Below, one piece after another: positions 24,401 to 37,626 of a stretch of DNA of 64,000 nt. The DNA is from Berberis thunbergii (taxonomy: Eukaryota > Streptophyta > Magnoliopsida > Ranunculales > Berberidaceae). The position numbers were made by a program, and so were the translations under genes. Within the stretch, counting starts at the first letter, position 1, and each line of letters begins with the position of its first letter. The stretch lies in NCBI GenBank assembly GCA_003290165.1, contig QNQO01002089.1, positions 62,001-126,000 on the forward strand, written 5' to 3'. Below the pieces are notes generated by a model. The model searched no databases, was not told where the DNA came from, and saw only the letters and a program-made list of their open reading frames with translations.

Positions 24401-27400
24401 TTCCTACATAAGCCCGTATTCAACAACCCAGCCTCACAAATCCAGGGATCAATACAGACCCCCCAGACTACTAGTTGTAACATACAGTGTATTAGTGAAT
24501 AAGAAAAAACTAATTTATTTTGCACCTAATACTACACATCACTCTTTCACCGATTCTGTTATTTATGTTAAATTTTTTATCCTCTGGCTTATGACAGGAG
24601 TATGGAATTAAGGGATTTCCAACTATAAAGGTTTTTGTACCCGGTAAGCCTCCAGTAGATTATCAAGGAGCAAGGGATGCCAAGCCTATAGCTGAATTTG
24701 CGCTCCAGCAGGTTTGTTACAAGAATAGTACATTAGAAACTCAATATTTACATTGTTTAGATTTTATTTGTTGTTGCAACTTGCTAGGTCATTGTTGTGA
24801 TTGCCCCTTTTTATAGTTCCTCCAGCACTATTAATTACTGAAAATTTGTAGTGATATACTAATATGAAATGAGCTGTTTCTTATGGAATGTTTACATATT
24901 TACAAGTTGCTAATATGAACAAGTCACTAATAGAGTTATACTCTATTCTGTGAAATATTTAGTCTCATGCACCACATTGTGTTCAAGTTTTAGGGATGTG
25001 CTCTTGAAGTAATTATTAGTGTATTCATCTCTGAAGCAAACTTATGGAGTCAAATGTTTGATGATCAATGCTTTTAAGTTTATTGTTTATCTTCATGCAA
25101 GTTAGTGATAGAAGTACTCTCAGTATCTAAAGCCATATGCATTCAAGAAAACTGAAGTGGGATGCCTTCTCATTGATTATGGGAATTCGTTTGGGCAAAA
25201 TTATATTATATGAAACTGTCAGTAAGAGAAAGAAAAAAAGGTGCATGGGATAAAGTTTTGAAGGGCATGCAGAGTTATTGCTGTGCTATAATTTTTCAAG
25301 TTGCGTCCAAGGCTTGTCTCTGGGTGTATCTGAGTAAGTGATTGCATGTGAGAGTTGCTTAATTAGTACATATTGTGGAGATTAGAAAGAGGGGACAGAT
25401 TTGAGAGAGCTGATGGATGTGTTTTTTAAACCATTTTCTTGTTCTTGGAGTAAGTTTACATAAATCTATGACTTTCGCTGAATGCTCTTGCTGATTATTG
25501 TGCCTTGACATACCTACCGAACTTTATTCATCAAGTTGTAAAATGTTCTTCATTTATTGTTTTTATTTAAAATAAGATTTTAGTTAGGTCGGGTTCTTTC
25601 AGAGTTTCCGCAAACATTCTTTGTTGTGAGATGCCTTCAGTCTCTATGTTGATGTGCTAACTCACTGCACGTATGCACAGGTGAAATCACTTTTGAAAGA
25701 TCGTCTAAGTGGGAAGACAGCTGAAGGATCCTCTGAGAAAAAAGAACCAAATGCATCTGTCGAGCTGAATTCTCGTAATTTTGATGAACAGGTCACTAAA
25801 AGTAAAGATCTTTGGATTGTAGAATTTTTTGCGCCCTGGTAAGTATTTCCAATTGCTAAAAAAATGTAATTTGCATTGCTAGGCCGTTTTGTGTAGGGAT
25901 GATAGAAAACAAGAGAGAAAACGAGTTCAGCATTGATTTCATTTAACGTATCACAAATTTGCATTCTTTGAAAATGATTGCTTCAAATCTAGTACATTTT
26001 ACCGTTTAGTGTTGATTGTTGAATACAATATGAAATCAAAAGTGCACTATTTAGATGGTACTTTTTGTGAGTTTTATTTTACGGGGACTTATTTATGCTC
26101 CATGTCTAAATGCTGTTCACTTCTCTTTTCAGGTGTGGACATTGTAAGAAGTTGGCTCCTGAGTGGAAGAGAGCCGCGAATAACTTGAAGGGGAAGGTGA
26201 AGCTAGGGCATGTAGATTGTGATGCTGAAAAGGTAAAACACTTTATATGGTCTTCTAGTATTCGTTCGTTGTGATTGACCAATAGCATGTGAAAAATTGA
26301 CAAGTTTCTTGGGTGTGCAACTATTTATGCATAGATCAGTTTACTTACAGATAACTTTTTAAAACTATAAAATACATCCTCTCTACATATTGCAATTTAC
26401 ACTGTTCCTGTCAACCATTCTCCCCCTTGCAGCCAATGCTATCGCATGGCTCCTACTTTAGGTTCTCATAATAGAGAATCTCCTGTACTTGGCAATGCCA
26501 CTTGTGCTAACCCATCTGATAGCTCCTCTTTTTTAACAGCAAAACAAAAGTATCGTATTTATGTAATCAAAATGTAAAAGTATACATCAAGTTCTATGAG
26601 TTTGTCTCTCAAAATATCACTCCAGTCAAACATACAAGAAGAAAATTGGGTATCTCTCAAACTGCCCCAATTATTATGTCCCCAAACCCCCAATGTGATT
26701 TTGATATCTCCCAATAAGTTATGTACATCTTTAGATACACGTTTGAAGATTCTATTTTTCCTTTCTCTCCAATTAACCCAAGCTAATGCATGAAGAGGCC
26801 TAGCCTGCAGTGGACAGGTTGAAGTTCCCCAAGTTTGAGGAAGGCCAATCTTCTGGCATTTGCTGAATGGTGGGAGAAATTGTTGCTTGAAGTCTGAATT
26901 CCCAAAGGCATTCAACCCAAATTCTCTGAGTAAAGGAGCAGGAGAGAAGGAGGCGATCACAGCTCTCTGAATAAAGGCCACATAGAGGAAATTGGCTGGG
27001 GAGAGCCATTCCTATTCTGTTCAAGTTATCAATTGTCAAAAGTCTGCCATGTAGGATAGTCAAGAGCAGAAAAGAGGCTCTAGGGAGGATACCTTTCAGC
27101 CAAATGAGGTGATGCAGCCTATGTGTTCTGATTTCATTGTCAGAGAGTTGGATTTCAAGACTGATCTTGTCATAACCAGTCTTTGACATTGGAGGAGCTG
27201 CCTTGCCGTTCCCATAACCCTTGATCACTTTCTTCATCTGATAGACCATACTGATCCTTTGTCTTTGCCATCAGCTTCTCAGATCAAATTTCTGACCAAT
27301 GAAGTCTTTCTGTTCGCTTAGATACAATCTGTACTGTCCTGTTCATAATTTTTCAACTTCCTAGCATGAAAAAGGGGAACTACTCACTGCTCAGGACACC

Positions 27401-28541
27401 ATTGTTTGTTTAAGGGACCCCACCGTCTTGATATACTGTAGTTTGTAGTTGGTTATTTTTTTGGCTCAGGTATCCATAAAAAACTTCTAGGAACTTTTTT
27501 CTGTGACCGGTGAATATCAATTCAGTGGATCTTCGAAGCATTTTGCTAACTTACTCAATTTTTGAAGTACTAACAAAGTTTGTGTGACCAGTCCCTGATG
27601 AGCAGGTTCAATGTGCAAGGATTCCCCACCATCTTGGTGTTTGGTGCTGACAAAGATAGCCCGTTCCCCTATGAGGGTGGAAGAGTTGCCGGAGCAATTG
27701 AATCATTTGCACTGGAACAGCTGGAGACAAATGTTGCTCCCCCTGAAGTGAATGAACTGACTGGCCCAGTAAGTATTTGTGTACCCAACAGGTTATAGAT
27801 TGCCTGAAACTTTCTACTGAGACTTGTCTATCTGTTCATGTAGGATGTGTTGGAAGAGAAGTGTGGCCCAGCCGCAATCTGTTTTGTTGCTTTCCTACCT
27901 GACATTTTGGATTCTAAGGCAGAGGGAAGAAACAAGTATATTCAGACTTTGCTAACTGTTACTGAGAAGTTCAAACGAAGTCCTTACAGGCAAGTATTGA
28001 GCCCAAAGATTTCTCTTTTATGTGTGTGCAAAAATAGTAATTGGATTGTTTGATAGCTTTGACTGTAAATGCATAGCAAGTTGTGAAGTGTTCATCTATT
28101 GAAATAGGATTCAATGTCTATTGCAGCTATCTTTGGGCAGCCGCAGGCAAGCAGCCAGATCTTGAGAAGCAAGTTGGTGTTGGTGGTTACGGATACCCTG
28201 CTTTGGTAGCCCTGAACATAAAGAAAGGTGTTTTTGCCCCACTTAAGAGTGCCTTTGAACTTGATCAAGTGAAGTAAGTCTTCTCCCTTATTTCTATATT
28301 CAAAACATCAATTAACAAAAGATAAAAATACTGAATTGAAGTGACTAATATTGTGTCCACTTTCAGAGACTTCGTGAGAGAGGCTGGTCATGGAGGGAAG
28401 GGCAATCTGCCTTTAGACAGCATTCCTGTGATTGTCAAGACAGAACCTTGGGATGGTAAAGATGGAGAGATTATTGAGGAGGATGAATTCTCCCTTGAAG
28501 AGCTCATGGGTGACGACAACACAAGCAAGGATGAGTTGTAA
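21403..28541 (+). CDS. PDIL2-3: Protein disulfide isomerase-like 2-2/2-3 (P5-type, two thioredoxin domains)
   Basis: Nine exons: 21403-21531, 22673-22831, 24598-24711, 25681-25838, 26133-26232, 27592-27768, 27844-27989, 28127-28273 and 28367-28541, totalling 1305 bp or 434 residues, as in plant PDIL2 proteins (about 440). It has a signal peptide ([18 protein letters not shown]). The first thioredoxin domain has [12 protein letters not shown], the second [12 protein letters not shown] (its Trp codon split by intron 4), and a non-catalytic C-terminal domain ends TSKDEL, an ER retention signal. The enzyme forms and rearranges disulfides of secretory proteins in the ER lumen. Intron 7 starts with GC (AG|GCAAGT at 27990), the only non-GT donor here. 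Intron 2 carries a MULE and intron 5 a LINE fragment. No lesion is seen. Paralogue assignment (2-2 versus 2-3) is tentative. Confidence 0.95.
22922..24203. mobile_element. Mutator-like (MULE) non-autonomous element in intron 2
   Basis: 1282 bp, starting CGAAAAATGACTTTTAAGGC, with the inverse terminus GCCTTAAAAGTCATTTTCCG at 24184-24203. The 9-bp target duplication ATATTTATA is perfect (22913-22921 and 24204-24212). Inverted similarity continues more than 150 bp inward. No transposase or captured gene was recognised. It lies wholly within the intron. Confidence 0.93.
26526..27250 (-). mobile_element. LINE fragment (zf-RVT region) in intron 5
   Basis: The minus strand encodes [20 protein letters not shown] and [16 protein letters not shown], the zinc-binding reverse-transcriptase-associated domain at the C terminus of plant L1-type LINE ORF2, then [16 protein letters not shown]. 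The upstream RT and endonuclease are missing and a frameshift splits the tail. It is a 5'-truncated, dead copy. Confidence 0.88.
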
Positions 28542-28559
28542 TTGACTTATAGCAGAATG

Positions 28560-29448
28560 TAAGAACCAAATGAGAGGTAGAAATGTACCAGGAACGACAG
28601 ATAACAATTTTGATTTTTATCTCTTCCAAGGCCTCATTATGTATGTGATTGTGATCTAATCATGTGTTTTTTTTGGGCCAAATCCACATAGGCCTCCCTT
28701 CCGAACAGTATAAGAAGAGTAACCCAAATGAACAGTTATTGTGTATATCTTCAACCTAATATTCGGGTTTTTCATTTTGCCCCTGACAATTTCCATCATA
28801 TCCATCCCTCTCCTTTCTCTCACCATCACCAGCCACCCTTCTCCTTTGTCCCTCTCTCTGTTCAAATCGCCCCACCCAGACGTTCCCAAACTCCAAGCGT
28901 TAAACCTGTCGATGGGGATCGTGTTTGGAGCACAAAGCACTTGACCAAGACATCGCTGCATGTGTTGACGACAAGGAAAAGTATATAAGGTAGGCTTCTG
29001 ACAGAGAAATCGACGAAGGTGGTGGGCATAGCAGTGGTGGCGCATAGGCTGGGTTGTTCAGGTGGAGAGGAGATAAAAGAGATATTGAGAGATCAGTTGG
29101 AGAAAGGGGTGGTGGTGAAGTATTTGAGCAGGTGATATGTTTTTGGTCGTGAGGGTGGTATTTGTTTGGAAACTTGGAGAGAATGTTGGAAAATTGCAGA
29201 GATTGAGGGGAGGGGTTGTTTGGAGAGACAGCGGGATGGTTTATTTGTTTAAAAAAAAATGGGATGTATTTGGAGAAGATGGCACTGTGGGAATATGAGA
29301 TGGGTTATAGGAGTGTGTGGTGAACTTGCAGACAATGCGGTGGTTGTTTGAAAAAGATGGGTGTACACCCTTTGGATATTATTGAGATGCGTCACAAAAA
29401 ATATAAAAATAAATTGGAGGTGGGATGGGTTGGATTGGGTTTAGGTTT
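28560..29448. other. Intergenic, GT-rich, no recognised gene
   Basis: PDI 3' UTR, then a region with an unassigned 129-codon minus-strand frame (29045-28656) and many GGTGG/GGAGA words. No domain seen. Confidence 0.4.
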
Positions 29449-30033
29449 GAGTGATGTTCTAAAAAGCGCCAAGCGGTGAGCAGGTGCCTAGCACTTAGGA
29501 GTCTAAGCGATTTTAAGTTTTGTATTATAATTTTAATAATTTACAAAAGTTAAGTATTATACCTTATCAATTACCTTTAATTTAATGTCAATATACATAT
29601 GCAAAAATTTTAAACATGAAAAATTAACAATTATGAATAAAATTTATTAAAACTCAAATGATTGAAATTGATCATGATTGGTACTTTATACAAAGTTGAA
29701 TTTGTGGACAAATATTCAAACATACTCTTTTATTTTTATTTTTCAAATTGCATTGATGACCTCATTCATGTTGGATAAAATTTACATTATTAAAATTGGT
29801 ACCGGCAGATTCTTTGAGAATTTCATTAAGTAATCATCATTTGCTACATTTAGATAGATATTAAATAAAAAATAATTCAATAGTTTCTTTCCAAAAACGA
29901 GAAAGAAAAATAAAATAAAAACACAATCAGTCTTATTAAAAAAATACCACGCACAAAACCCGTCAAGGCGCTTACTCGATTTTTCACCCCATTCAGTCAT
30001 TAATATGGGCGTTTCCCATTTTTTAGTACACTG
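29449..30033 (-). mobile_element. Second, older copy of the 918-1605 hAT family (inverted)
   Basis: The reverse complement shares long stretches with 918-1605, including the part translating as LNVANDDYLM and FSKNLPVPIL. The ends are eroded (TGTTCTAAAAAGCG near 29455; TTTTTAGTACACTG near 30020-30033) and no clear target duplication remains. Confidence 0.85.
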
Positions 30034-30069
30034 ATTCTTAACCATGGGATTGCATTTTAGGTTCTAGAA

Positions 30070-30500
30070 CCACTTTTTTAATATTTATATGTAAAAAAGT
30101 GCGTAGGTGAATGGTGAAGGGGTAATTGTGTCCTTTAAATGAAAAACATTATTACATATGTTTGCCATTTCACCATTCCAAGGTCATATTTACAATCAAA
30201 ATTAGTCATTTTAAACATTTATTAATTTTACTTAAGTTTCCAACATTATATGAAGTTCCACAATTATCTATAAATTATAAAAGGTCCTTGCATATAATTT
30301 TGGATTTTCCATTTTACCCTCCACATTTAATACTTTTTATAATTAAAAATTAATTTATTTTAAATATTGATTAATTATAAATAAGTCACTAATATAATTT
30401 ATTTGAAACCCTCAATTATACTTAAACAATAAAAAGACTCATAAAATTATAAATAATTATTTATTATATTATTAAGTTGTTGTAATAAATAAAGGAGTAT
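30070..30500. repeat. AT-rich dispersed repeat, uninterrupted copy
   Basis: Segments of this stretch align with the sequence flanking the CACTA element at 50860-51067 and 58513-58700, for example TATTTACAATCAAAAT and CCACAATTATCTATAAA near 30250. It therefore shows the pre-insertion arrangement. Confidence 0.75.
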
Positions 30501-30962
30501 TAAATATATGGTAGATCACATGGACACCCCAGTTTCTTGTAATACTTTCATTCTTTCTGTATTTCCTTCTTTCTTTCTTTTATCTCTCTCTGGTCGGCAA
30601 TTCGTGAAAGTGACTAAATGGTTTCTTTAAGAGATGAATGATGAAGTGTATAAGAGGACATTATACATTGCAACCACTCACATGACCACACAACAAAGAG
30701 AGTTATTTGACAATAAAGAAGACCTGGTTCCAGATATGTATCAGGTAGAGAAACGTTGACATTGAGTAGTGCTGATTCCTACCTATGAATTTGTAGCCAT
30801 GGTAATCAATTGAAATAAAATAAAAATAAAAATAAAACTTTGTATACCACCTCAAATAGTAGATGAGCTAGCAGTTCTTTGCAGTTCAATTCTACAACTA
30901 TGATCCATGAGAGTGAGTAAGTAATGGTGGTTTGTAATTGCTAGAACAGCTAACAAACCACA

Positions 30963-33900
30963 ATGTGTGAAGAAGAGAGAAAAACTGTCTGCCCCCAGAC
31001 CAAAAACCTCTCTCAGTGCATTTCAATTACTGAGGATGAGTTGAAAAGCTTAAAAAAATGCCTCACATGGTTGTGCATAGGCCATTCAAATCCCTTATTG
31101 CTCTGTCTCTCATGTTCTCTCTTCTTCCTTCTGACCATTGTAGTTCCCATTCTTTCACGCTTCGTTCTTACTTGTCCCAACTGTGATGTGAAGCATCACA
31201 GGCCCTACAATGGGGTTGTTCAATTGTCACTCTCTTGTATTGCAGCTCTCTCCTTTTTCTGCCTCTCAAGGTTTGTGAGGAAGTATGGGTTGAGGAGGTT
31301 TCTGTTCCTTGATAAGGTTGATGATCAAAGAGAAAATGTTCGAGAAGGGTATACAGCACAACTACATGTATGTTTCTTCAACAACTTTTGTTTCTAATTC
31401 CTTCACCCGTATGTTTGAATCCAATCTGAAAAAATTAAATTTAAGAAATAGATAAACCCGATTTGAATTTTTTTGAATGAAATGGATTGTCGAGTTTGTG
31501 ATAGATTTCATTGGTTTTCAGCAAAAAAAAAGAGTTAAGTCGTTTGTTGTTGTGATTCTTTGTTTAGAGCAAGTTGTTGTTTTAATACAATATAATGTTT
31601 TAATTCAAAGGCCATAGAGTGCGAATCATGCAAACCAGAAATCCATTGTGAGACGTAAAATAGTAAGTGTGATTTGTTGTTGTTGATTGTAATTTGGGCC
31701 TGCTTTGGCCTTATCATTTGTAGGAAATTGTTTATTCTTATTTCCATTCATGATCTCGTGGGAGATTCTTGAGGTTTTCCTTTCATTTTCGTAATAAAGT
31801 CCCTGGTAGATAACTCTTAAAGCTTGAGGAATGAGGATACACTAGGAGGCAAGACTGAGAGATATCAATTACTCTCTCGTTTTCTTATATTACAAAATCC
31901 GTTGCATCGCAAACAATTTGTGCATGATAGAGGTCCATGAGTATATCAAACCAATATCATAGCTTACAAGTTAGATAATTCGTTTGTTGACCATATTGAA
32001 GCCATTTGATATTGTTCATATTGTGTGTGATTCAGATAAGAATGTTTCTCAAGCATATATGATGGATTTCAAGTACTTTTCTTCCAAGTATGCAGTGGCG
32101 TTGTTGGCTATATTATATTCACCTCCTTCACAGTGGATTTGATTAAGAACACAAATTCATACTTCAGCTAAAACTGTTAAGCTTATTCTGAAATTGGACA
32201 ATTTTCTAAGAATTGATTTTTAGTTTAGATTGAGAAAAATATGCAATGTGTTCTGATAAACAATAACATTGCAGAGGTCGTTGAAACTCTTAGCTTTATT
32301 TGTTTTACCAAGTTTCGGAGCAGAAGCAGCTTATAAAATATGGTGGTACAGCTCCGAGCCCAGAGACATCCCTTTCTTGGGCAACATGTACTTAAGTGAT
32401 GTTATCGCATGCAGTTTAGAAATCTGCTCTTGGCTGTACAGAACTTCGATCTTCTTTGTTGTGTGTGTTCTCTTCCGTCTGATCTGCCATCTCCAGATAT
32501 TAAGGATCCATGACTTTGCTAGAGTGTTCCAAGAAAAATCAGATGTGGCCTCTGTGTTCATGAATTATCTTAGGATCAGAAAACATTTAGAGATCATAAG
32601 CCATCGTTACCGCGTATTCATCCTATTTGCTCTCTTCATTTTTACGGGAAGTCAGCTTGCCACATTGCTTAGCACCACTCGGCCCGTTGCAGAGAACAAC
32701 AATTTGGAAGCTAGCGAACTTGCAGTAAGTCATTCTTCGTTCTTCCCATTTCTAAGAGCAAAATCAAAAACTTTAATTAATAACATCTGTTAACATGAGA
32801 GTTACTGTGCCTACGCAGCTATGCTCTATGACCTTTGTCGCAGGGATTTTTATGCTGCTTCGGAGTGCTACAAAGATCACACACAAAGCTCATTCACTCG
32901 CTTCTCTGGCTGCTAAATGGCATGTATGTGCAACAATTGATTCTTTTGAAGACATTGATGGTGAGACAGAAAAGGATGGTATTGCAGCAGTTGGCCAGGT
33001 CTCCACAGCCAACATGAATGGAGAATCAGACAATGAAGTGGATGCAGATGGAGATGATGATGAACTTGACAACACTAAGATCATGATGCCAGCTTATGCC
33101 CGCTCCATCGCCTTCCATAAGAGACAAGCTCTAGGTGATACCAAATGCTTGAAACTATGCTCTTTTTCTTTTCTATGTTGGGCAGTAGCTAAGCTAAATA
33201 TAACCAGATCAGTTTCATAACAGGACTTGTTAATTGTTTTCATTCAAAATGGTTGTCACTCGTCACAATGTGCCACTACCAAAATTGTGACACTGACCAT
33301 AACGTTTGACAGACTTCCATTTGAATCGCTATGACTAGGCTTGTCAGTGGATACGATTTGGACACAACACTAATTATCTAAATTTGAATGACCAAAAAAG
33401 TTTAACATGTCCGTTTCCAATTTGATTAGCTTACAAATACTTGATAGTATGTGATTCATGCAAAAATGATTTTGATCATGTGAGTGTAACCTTGCAGGAT
33501 ATTTGTGAAGGTATTGGCAGACTGGTATCAATTGGGAAATGGATATTTTAAATTATGTTGTGCAAGCTCATAAAACATAAACAAAATTTGCGTGTTCATC
33601 CATATAGATTTTCTGTACAAGTTTTGAATTCCTCTTAGATTAGAAGGGGAAAAAGAATTGTGAAACTGTATTTATACCCAGATAATTAGTTTTTAAAAAA
33701 ATGTCAAGTTAGTCATCATTTTGCGGGAACTTCCCGTTTCTGTAAATACAAATCTCAGCTCTAAGAGATGAAGCTGACTCAGTTAGTGTATCCATTCTCT
33801 CTTCTAAACCCCTAAAATTCATCTCATGCCATTTTTCCATGGCTTATTTTATCTCCTTGTGACATTTTCCAAACTCTCAGCATTTTTATGCTCTGTGTTT

Positions 33901-35365
33901 GGCTTTTTCTATCCTCGAGGTACATATTTCTTAGCGTGCTTAGCTTAGTCAGAGGATTTAGCAGAAGTTTGATATCTAGTATTTCTTGATTAAGATTTGT
34001 AACGTTAATTTCTTGTATATGGTATTGTTGATTTATTAGCGCACATGTCACCTGATATTGGATTTTATCAGTCATTCGCTGATGCACTGGCAGCAGGGTA
34101 AGTGCCAGTTTGCCACAATTGTTTGAGGATCTCATTCAAGTGACACCCGCTTGGGAACATACATGCCAGGAGTGGTATCAGTGTGTGTATAAAGGCATGT
34201 CAAGGTGAAACATGTTCGGCACGGAGATGTGATTGTGAGAAAATATATGGTTTTGAACTCATACTGCATCTCTTGTGCATATTTATCATAATTGAGTTGT
34301 TAATATGAGAAATGCTGATGCATTGTAAGTCATTGTCATTTATTTATCTCTCTTATTTGATATTATATATGCTTTAATTGGGAATATATGTTTTGGTTCC
34401 CCTTATACCAGCAAGTGCTGACCTAGTTGCTTGTTTTGTGGCAATTGGGTGTATCTACGAGCATGGGACGACATTGTCCTCATCATCTATAACACTTTGT
34501 AAGGTATTTGGCTTTTGATGAAAACCGAGAGTACCGTGTGCATATCTCTATTAAAGGTAATCATTGCTTAGATATGTGCATTAATGCAGTCGATCAAAGT
34601 TACTTTGATTTTTACCGCTTTACTCTTAAGTTGCCATTGAATGGGCTTACAGACATCTGCCACTTGGAACATCGTTAACCTACATCAACGTATCCATATT
34701 TTCTCTGGCAGTTAGATGCGTCATTAACAAGTACAGTTGTATTTCACCCAGTAGAGATTGAATGCTGCAACAGTCAACAGGCAATTTAACATGGTTTCAG
34801 AGCATTGGCCTTGAGAGATCGTGCATTTATTTTCTTTACTGCGTAATCACTGAGGCATTTTCTAGTATTTTCCAGCACATGAAGTTTGTAAGAATGTTAG
34901 AAGTGGAAAGGCGTTATAGTGAAGTTTATAAAGATTTAATTAGAACTCTGAATAATTTATTTTGTTTTGCAGGCATCAATTGAAGATGTGTGATGTCCAC
35001 CCTCAGGACTAAAATCCAATTCATATTCCAGAAATTTAATTAATATCCTTTTTATATAAAATTCAAATAGGATTGAATCTTCGACTATCTATTGACAAGC
35101 CTAGTTATGCAAACATTCTAACTGAAAATGAACGTCTGTTACATGTAGCTAAATTTTCAAACTATTCCTAATGCATTCTGAGAAAAGTTAGATCATTTGA
35201 CGTATTTTTTGTGTAATTTTTGTGGCAGTTACGTATCTCGTGCACAATCGGACAGGGATAACTATGTATGGATTCATGCTGGATAGGACCTTGTTAAATG
35301 CCATATTTGTGATTGAATTCTCTCTTGTGCTGTGGTTACTGCGTATGACCATTGGAATTTCATGA
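30963..35365 (+). CDS. DUF3537 multi-pass membrane protein (gustatory-receptor-like family of plants)
   Basis: Four exons: 30963-31367, 32275-32724, 32819-33134 and 35229-35365, totalling 1308 bp or 435 residues, normal for the family. Exon 1 has ITEDELKSLKKCLTWLC, a membrane segment (LLCLSCSLFFLLTIVVPIL) and the conserved FVRKYGLRRFLFLDK. Exon 2 has AEAAYKIWWYSS, FLGNMYLSDVIACSLEICSW and further hydrophobic segments. Exon 3 ends with an acidic linker (DADGDDDELDNTK). Exon 4 has the last membrane segment and ends RMTIGIS. At least six to seven hydrophobic helices are visible. Phases agree at every junction, and the 2.1-kb third intron has no clear element. The biochemical function is not established; the family has been compared with insect gustatory/odorant receptors on structural grounds. 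An exon 1 paralogue lies at 39891. Confidence 0.92.
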
Positions 35366-35671
35366 ATCCCCTCATTATGAATTTCCTTCTACACAGCTTT
35401 TGGCAGACGAAGTCCTGATAGCTAAACTATTATGATAAGGGTTTGAATCACACTTTGTATATCATGCAAGAGTCAAAGAACTGTCACTTTCATTTATCAT
35501 CATATTTTTGGTTTTACTGAGATTGGATTAGTGTGAAATTTGGAAATCTCTTTCAATATCTGAAAGTAAGGGACCCTTCCTTTCATGCTTAGTTGCTTAT
35601 ATACCAAATTGTTGCTGTTGTTGTTGTTGTTTTTGGTTCCAAGTTAAAGTGATGTAGTTATCCATCTGAAA

Positions 35672-35803
35672 GTTAGATTTACATAGAATTTCATTGCTGG
35701 AAAGCCCTTCCAATATCTATATGGTTTGCTGTGACGAGTTAGATTTACATGGAACTTTCAGTGCTGGAAAGCCCTTACAATATCTCTATAGTTGTTGTGA
35801 TGA
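35672..35803. repeat. 66-bp tandem repeat, two diverged units
   Basis: GTTAGATTTACATAGAA...TGGAAAGCCCTT at 35672 recurs at 35738 with substitutions. A partial third unit (GATGAGTTACAATAC) follows. It lies about 300 bp downstream of the DUF3537 stop. Confidence 0.75.
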
Positions 35804-36790
35804 GTTACAATACAAATATTGATGACTTACAATACAACTAATGATGAGTTGTCTGACAAATTACAGTCCAATGCATTTGGGTGTCCGAGTTACAACATCT
35901 CAATGTGAGGCCCTAACTCCAAAATAAAGTTCAAACCCTCATACTAGATCATTTCCAATGGTAGTTTTATCCTCAACTCATAGACTTGAGTTCATTTGAG
36001 TTGAAGACATAACTTTGGGTTTTTCGAGGACATAAAGCTTTAAATTCAAGTGGTCAAGGCCAGTCAGGCAAATTGTTGGGAGCACCATGCAAGAAAGCCC
36101 CTATGCACAATAGTATTGTGTACGCAAGACTATTTAGTGTGAATAACTTTGTCCAAATAACAACGGTGGTAGACTTTTTTAACAATGATTTACGCAAGAA
36201 GCTCAACTTATGAACTAGATCCACGAGTCATTATTTCTAGCGCTCAAATGATAAAACTACAAACTAATACCATAAAATGTGAAAATCTATTATAGGTTCC
36301 TCTGTCCATCTCAGTCCTCAACCAAACCTTACCTACATCACACACCTATCACTCCATTCCACACGGATGCGCATCTCGAGGGGGATGGAGGGTCACACCC
36401 CTCCCTCACCCGTTTCCTTGCCATTTAGAATCACCGCATATTTTATTCTCTTAATCGTTTTCTAAGTGAGTTGTTTATGGTGTGAGCACTCCACGCGGCA
36501 GACACCAGTTGGATAGCGGCGCGAACTGTGCGCTTCCCAAGATACACATCTAATGCAAAAGGTCCCACTTCCAGCTATAATCAGGAAAACTTGGACTATA
36601 TTCATGTTCATTTTTGTTTTTGTTTTGCAAGAAATTTGATATGAGATTTGTTTATAGTTTTGTTAGATTTAATTAATACTTTCTTATTTATCTTGCTTAT
36701 GAAGATGTTAGTTGTCAACGGTAGTCTAGTTGGATAGTTAAGATTGTGATTTAACTCCCACATTTTGAGTTTTATATCCACCAGTAGCAC
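35804..36790. other. Intergenic, no recognised gene
   Basis: A GC-rich patch at 36360-36540 (CACACGGATGCGCATCTCG) stands out in AT-rich surroundings; no ORF or domain was recognised. Confidence 0.4.
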
Positions 36791-36859
36791 GCTTGTCTCT
36801 CAAAAAAAAAAAATTTAAATCTAACCACATAATCAATAGAAAAAAAAAAAGAAAAAAAA

Positions 36860-37105
36860 AGGAACTTTTGGATCTAAGGCCCATAGATTACAAGATTTGT
36901 CACGACTACAGGGAGACCAACAGGTTAGCAGACAAATTGGCTGGTGTTTTTCAAAATTCAGAGTTTACGAAAATAATCCCAAGTTCCTTTGCAGACGACT
37001 TGAAGGACATTGTATATGAAGATAGAATAGATAAAACCTATCTAAGAATGTAATCTATGACATTTTTATAGGTTTGGAAATTCTAAATAACTCCAACTCG
37101 ATTTC

Positions 37106-37162
<57 letters not shown>
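36860..37162 (+). mobile_element. LINE 3' remnant with RNase H-like tail and poly(A)
   Basis: The frame encodes HDYRETNRLADKLAGVF and then IIPSSFADDLKDIVYEDRID, matching the end of the RNase H-like (RVT_3) domain carried by plant LINEs (RE-x-N-x-x-AD). It ends in a stop at about 37053 and a 56-A tract (37107-37162), consistent with a poly(A) tail. Confidence 0.75.
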
Positions 37163-37185
<23 letters not shown>

Positions 37186-37186
37186 G
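37107..37186. repeat. Poly(A) tract followed by (GA)n
   Basis: About 56 A residues run directly into about 12 GA units. Length is likely to be unreliable in any assembly. Confidence 0.95.
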
Positions 37187-37626
37187 AGAAGAAGAAGATG
37201 TTAGCTCACTAATTTGTGAGTTGCTAGTGTTGATGAAGATGTTACCTCACCAATTTGTATTTGATATCTAATATGAAAGTGAGTGATGGAAGGTAGTGAG
37301 GCCATGCTATGACATATTTTTAAGGAAAATAGATACACGTCAGTAACCACAGAAATGGAAACATGGGTTACAACTAAGGATGGCAACAGATCGGTATGGG
37401 TTAGGTACATACGCGTAACCGACGTGAGTCTTCCTTAGATGTACAAAACATCTCACCTTATGACTTAAACCGGTTACATTTGGACTCAACTCCCCGACGA
37501 ATAGGGTACCTGGCCGCTCGTCAAGATACCCTAATAGAGAAGTACTCCAACTATTTTGACACATTTGATACAATACTGATGGTCATTTAACTAATTCAAA
37601 TTAATAGGTTAATTAAACCAACTTGT

